NCBI RefSeq assembly: GCF_000445445.1
Contig: NZ_ASXP01000002.1
Location: forward strand, 1,170,228 to 1,234,227
Length of the DNA: 64,000 bases
Reading direction: 5' to 3'
Origin: Sporomusa ovata DSM 2662
GTDB lineage: Bacteria > Bacillota > Negativicutes > Sporomusales > Sporomusaceae
In this document: positions 60,683-64,000 of the stretch, one piece after another
Position numbering within the stretch: the stretch's first letter is position 1
Layout of the letters: the number at the start of each line of letters is the position of its first letter
Program-made: the position numbers and the translations under genes
Notes under the pieces: model-generated
Databases searched by the model: none
What the model was told of the DNA's origin: nothing
Seen by the model: only the letters and a program-made list of their open reading frames with translations

Positions 60683-61509
60683 ACCTCCAGAAAATTCAGT
60701 TCAGGTGCTTCAGAAATATGCCCCAACGCTTGCGCCCGCCGGTAATATTCTCTCAATCCCTGCTGATGCCCGGCATCAAAGCCAAATTGCAGCGTAGAGA
60801 AATAGGCTTTCAGAAAACCTGAGTCAAAGCATTCCCAGCGAGCGGCATCATTGGCTACTTGTTCAACATGCAGTAGGCTATAGGACATGGAATGCACGAA
60901 AGAGCGCTGCACTTCACGGACAAGTTCCGGGTTATCGTCCGCAAAGTTTCGCCGGGCGGCCCAGACGGCAAACACCATTTTGCACCCAGTTAGTTCCTTC
61001 CATTCACAGCCCAAGTCATAAGCGTATAAACCACTTGGAACTTGATAATGAATCTGCAGTGCTTCGTCACCAATCAACAGTGCCGCATCAGCTTCCAGAA
61101 GCATTGAACCTAAATGGGGGGGACACTCAAAATAGTTAGGGTGAATATGATATTTATTTTCAAGAATAATTTTTAATAGCACTTGTGATGTTCGAGAGGT
61201 ATTTGTCAGGGCAATTTTACGGTTATGCAGTTCAGTGATAGGTACCTTGCTCACCAAGTATATGCTTGCCACCGGTCCGTCGCAGCTTACCGACAGACCT
61301 GGAAGCAAGATCAGTTCGCGCCAATGCCGCGAGTATTCAATGGAGGGGACCGGCGAAATGTCAAGCCTGCCTTCTAACAAATGGCGGCTCAATTCCCTGG
61401 CCGTATCCTTGCTCAATTCTACATCCCACAGCACGTCGTTTTTTACCAATCCGTAATAAAGGGGTAAGCAATTGATAAACTGAATATGTCCCACTCTGGG
61501 TCTCATCAC
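60679..61509 (-). CDS. mqnA: Chorismate dehydratase
   Basis: 276 residues, periplasmic-binding-protein fold used as a cytosolic enzyme; turns chorismate into 3-enolpyruvoyl-benzoate, the first step of the futalosine route. RVGHIQFINCLPLYYGL at the start and SPVPSIEYSRHW, LTNTSRTSQVLLKIIL and LIGDEALQ in the middle are family segments. Overlaps mqnE by four bases upstream and mqnC downstream. Confidence 0.92.
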   Translation of the reverse strand: MMRPRVGHIQFINCLPLYYGLVKNDVLWDVELSKDTARELSRHLLEGRLDISPVPSIEYSRHWRELILLPGLSVSCDGPVASIYLVSKVPITELHNRKIALTNTSRTSQVLLKIILENKYHIHPNYFECPPHLGSMLLEADAALLIGDEALQIHYQVPSGLYAYDLGCEWKELTGCKMVFAVWAARRNFADDNPELVREVQRSFVHSMSYSLLHVEQVANDAARWECFDSGFLKAYFSTLQFGFDAGHQQGLREYYRRAQALGHISEAPELNFLEV

Positions 61510-62606
61510 GCTTGGCTCCCTTCATATACTTGCACTTCACGGTAGAGAGTATCCCGTTCGACGGGAATATTCCCTGTTTCGCGGATGAAATCAATAATAG
61601 CTTGCTTACTAATACCTACCGCGGTTTTTGCCCCGGCCGCGTGGAGAATTTTTTCTTCCACAACCGTCCCGTCCAGATCGTCGATGCCAAATGCCATTGA
61701 AACCTGGGCAATGGGCAATGTTAACATAATCCAAAATGCTTTCACATGATCAAAATTATCCAATATGAGGCGGCTAATAGCCAGCATTTTTAAATCCTCC
61801 CAGGCTGTTGCCCGTTTAATATCGCTAAGTCCGGTATTTTCCGGATGGAAAGGGAAGGGAATAAAGGCCTGGAATCTACCCGTTTTATCCTGCAATTTAC
61901 GCAATGTCAGCAAATGGTCAATTCGTTCTTCCTGGGTTTCAACATGCCCATACAACATAGTGGCATTGCTGTGAATACCTAACTCATGCGCTATCTGCGC
62001 CACTTCCAGCCATTCGGCGGCGCTGCACTTGTTCGGACATATAATCTGCCGCACCCTGTCATTTAATATTTCGGCTCCGCCACCCGGCAGTGAGCCTAAT
62101 CCGGCATCCTTGAGAATCGTCAGTACTTCCCGGATTGACCGGTTAGCTATTTTCGCAAAATGGGCAATCTCCACAGCGGTAAATGCCTTTAAATGAAGGT
62201 TGGGAAATTCCTGATGAATCCGGGCAATGATATCTGCGTAATAGGTAAAGGGTTTGTCCGGATGCAAAGCGCTGACAATATGCAGTTCTGTCATTTCTGG
62301 TGCATCTGCAAGCGCCTGGCGGGCAATAGACAGAGCTTTTTCCGGTTCCATCACATAAGCCTGGGAGGCATCGGTATCACAGCCAAAAGCGCATAATTTG
62401 CAGCGGGATACACAGATATTGGTTAGGTTAATGTGCCGGTTGACATTAAAATAGACTTTGTTGCCCGATTTGCGTTGTTTGGCAAAACGGGCCAGTGCGC
62501 CAATCCGCAGTAATTCATCGGATTTCAGTAAAAATAAGCCGTCATCACGCGTCAAACGTTCCCCGTTATATATTTTTTGTTCAATCAAGCTCAATTTTTC
62601 GTCCAT
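61506..62606 (-). CDS. mqnE: Aminodeoxyfutalosine synthase
   Basis: 366-residue radical SAM enzyme joining 3-enolpyruvoyl-benzoate to SAM-derived adenosine. Cluster motif CVSRCKLCAFGC near residue 66, preceded by NRHINLTNI; also LPGGGAEILNDRVR and GIHSNATMLYGH. First gene of the mqnE-mqnA-mqnC-MTAP unit. mqnB and mqnD are not in the window. Confidence 0.92.
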   Translation of the reverse strand: MDEKLSLIEQKIYNGERLTRDDGLFLLKSDELLRIGALARFAKQRKSGNKVYFNVNRHINLTNICVSRCKLCAFGCDTDASQAYVMEPEKALSIARQALADAPEMTELHIVSALHPDKPFTYYADIIARIHQEFPNLHLKAFTAVEIAHFAKIANRSIREVLTILKDAGLGSLPGGGAEILNDRVRQIICPNKCSAAEWLEVAQIAHELGIHSNATMLYGHVETQEERIDHLLTLRKLQDKTGRFQAFIPFPFHPENTGLSDIKRATAWEDLKMLAISRLILDNFDHVKAFWIMLTLPIAQVSMAFGIDDLDGTVVEEKILHAAGAKTAVGISKQAIIDFIRETGNIPVERDTLYREVQVYEGSQA

Positions 62607-62712
62607 GTAGTCATCTCCTGTTTTTGTGTCCTGGCAAACTGCCGACGAATATTGATAAATATAATTACCATTTTCTATAGGGATTGGCCGATACCTGCTA
62701 ATTAAGAATATG

Positions 62713-63405
62713 TTACTTCATTACGCTGCGTTTCATTCCGCGGATTAAGCTCTTAGTCGCTGTATCTACCCGCAAGGATTCGGTAATTTTTTGTAAGGCT
62801 TTGTTGTAGGTGAAGTCATCCAGCGTATTTTGCTTTAAATAGGCCATGGTTTGTTCCGGATAATTAATATAGCAAAGGGAAATAGCCCAGGCTACGGCCA
62901 TTTTTACATAATAGCCTTCGTGCTTTGCGTCGTCTAAGCGCAGGAGTACCTGCTCGATATACTCATCTTCGATATAAAAACTCAGCAGCATTACAATGCC
63001 GAACCGTAGTTCAAATTCTTCCTGTGACCGCAGATAAGGTTGTAAAAACTCCCAAACCTGGGCCCGATATTTCTTGGTGATTTTTAAGCTATTGCAAAAG
63101 CTGTCGCATACGCCCCAATTATTGATCTTAGGTACAAAGGCAGCGGTATGGCGCAAAATCTCCTCAATATCAGCCTTGGCATAGCCGATTACCAGTCCTT
63201 GCAGCATAATTTCTTCATTATAGTCAGCTCGTGCCGCCTGTAGATAGCTGCGCCAATCGCCCCTGGCAAGTTCCTTGGCAAGCTCCCGCAAATGTGGTAA
63301 CCGTACGCCCAAAATATTATCTGCATCTGGCAGCAATTTGCTGTGAAACTGCCGGTACTCCTCATCGACCAGCGCCAAAAGACGCGCTCTTATCGTCTGT
63401 TCCAT
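62713..63405 (-). CDS. AlkD-like DNA alkylation repair protein
   Basis: 230 residues of HEAT-like helical repeats. LGVRLPHLRELAKELARGDW near residue 30, the central NNWGVCDSFCNSLK, and a Lys/Trp-containing segment EGYYVKMAVAWAISLCY agree with AlkD-type glycosylases that remove bulky or charged N-alkyl purines. AlkD activity in this branch is not assured. GGGGGTTAC before the ATG. Separate from the mqn unit. Confidence 0.83.
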   Translation of the reverse strand: MEQTIRARLLALVDEEYRQFHSKLLPDADNILGVRLPHLRELAKELARGDWRSYLQAARADYNEEIMLQGLVIGYAKADIEEILRHTAAFVPKINNWGVCDSFCNSLKITKKYRAQVWEFLQPYLRSQEEFELRFGIVMLLSFYIEDEYIEQVLLRLDDAKHEGYYVKMAVAWAISLCYINYPEQTMAYLKQNTLDDFTYNKALQKITESLRVDTATKSLIRGMKRSVMK

Positions 63406-63547
63406 AGTAACCCCCTCAGATGGTGATTATTTATTTTAGCATAAGTTGAGCAAGGGGGAAATGTATACAATCTTCCGGTACTGCCTCCGCCACCTGAAAA
63501 AACTGGAATTTTAAGGATCATTGTGTTATAACCCGAGTTTTACAGTT

Positions 63548-63593
63548 TAAAAAACGCGAGAAGCCCCTAGCCGTTGAAACTACGGGCTTCTTT
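63548..63593 (-). terminator. Terminator downstream of the transposase
   Basis: Read on the minus strand: GAAGCCC-G-TAG pairs with CTA-G-GGGCTTC and is followed within four bases by TTTTTT. Confidence 0.7.
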
Positions 63594-63618
63594 GTAGTTG
63601 ATTCATATGTAAATTCTG

Positions 63619-64000
63619 TTATGCTACAGTAATATTTTTTAGGAATTTATTGAATACCTCCTGCCTCGGATAAACATTGTAAAAATTCGTGCCGAACGTT
63701 TCCTGAATTAACTTGTAGTCCAGCGCGATTTCGTCTTTATCCGAATAGACCAACGTATCCACTATCTCGCCTTTTTTGTTTCGCACCTTTTGAAATGCAA
63801 TCGCACCGCCGACATCGTCGAGGTGAATGATACCACCCTTCAAAACCTGACATGTCGCGGTACCCAGTGCTCTTGCAATTCGCTCGGCCGACAGAGCTTT
63901 TTCTCCCATACGATGCTGAATAATTCGGATTACAAGAAGCGCGACGAAACAGATCAGAAAATGCGCACGTATATGTTCGTTTTTGCTAACGAATACGGGC
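63619..64000 (-). CDS. IS1634-type transposase, C-terminal part (5' end beyond the window)
   Basis: About 127 codons are visible and the frame is open to the window edge. The segment VFVSKNEHIRAHFLICFVAL followed by RIIQHRMGEKALS is characteristic of the C-terminal region of IS1634/IS1549-like DDE transposases. The end of the frame, NFYNVYPRQEVFNKFLKNITV, is intact. Whether the element is complete cannot be seen. Confidence 0.8.
   Translation of the reverse strand, partial: PVFVSKNEHIRAHFLICFVALLVIRIIQHRMGEKALSAERIARALGTATCQVLKGGIIHLDDVGGAIAFQKVRNKKGEIVDTLVYSDKDEIALDYKLIQETFGTNFYNVYPRQEVFNKFLKNITVA

Noticed and set aside
1..64000. CRISPR arrays, tRNA/rRNA genes, prophage or conjugative modules
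   Set aside because: No regularly spaced repeats, cloverleaf sequences, rRNA segments, or phage/conjugation proteins were recognised in the sequence.

Overview
The window looks like a chromosomal segment of an anaerobic, endospore-lineage but diderm Firmicute, most probably a Negativicutes bacterium of the Sporomusa/Pelosinus type. This is inferred from strong AGGAGG-type ribosome sites and KinB-like kinases together with a TolC outer-membrane protein, an anaerobic sulfite reductase, the futalosine menaquinone route and an Etf/2-hydroxyacid dehydrogenase of the acetogen (Lct) type. No rRNA, tRNA or CRISPR array was seen.

Layout. 1-2917 (minus strand): citrate synthase and aconitase. 3118-6701: a Crp/Fnr regulator and the asrABC sulfite reductase. 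6944-9478: a GNAT enzyme, a bacteriohemerythrin and an ArsB/NhaD-type transporter. 9564-12640: a copper operon, csoR-copA-copZ, with promoter and operators. 12725-20803: glutamate racemase, glutamate symporter, small zinc-ribbon proteins, an LTA-synthase-like sulfatase with a PAP2 phosphatase, and a GIY-YIG/DUF2087 pair.

21145-47704 is the most interesting part: about 26.5 kb with every gene on the plus strand. It holds three IlvD/Edd-family dehydratases, three PanB (ketopantoate hydroxymethyltransferase) homologues, a LarA-type nickel racemase homologue, two near-identical ACS-family MFS transporters, a YjhH/YagE-like 2-keto-3-deoxypentonate aldolase, acetaldehyde dehydrogenase plus 4-hydroxy-2-oxovalerate aldolase, a DUF1537 sugar-acid kinase, and EtfB-EtfA-GlcD. 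Control appears layered: a cupin/PocR sensor kinase with an AraC-type response regulator, an IclR regulator, and a PrpR-like sigma-54 activator with a well-formed -24/-12 promoter just downstream. I read this as a sugar-acid catabolic island. Dehydratases would make 2-keto-3-deoxy acids, and different aldolases would cut them to pyruvate plus an aldehyde. My central hypothesis is that the PanB homologues run in the retro direction, releasing one-carbon units to tetrahydrofolate from tetronate or branched (apionate-like) acids. I know of no described pathway of this kind.

47983-53486: a PAS sensor kinase, a FeeM-like GNAT fused to a cyclic-nucleotide-binding domain, a small secreted protein and an OmpR-type two-component pair. 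53538-53643: a MITE-like element. 53848-58168: a TolC-MacA-MacB export system. 58232-62606 (minus strand): a secreted hypothetical protein, then mqnE-mqnA-mqnC plus an MTAP-family phosphorylase. 62713-64000: an AlkD-like repair protein and the C-terminal part of an IS1634-type transposase cut by the window edge.

Functional names rest on motifs and remembered family features; no database search was run.
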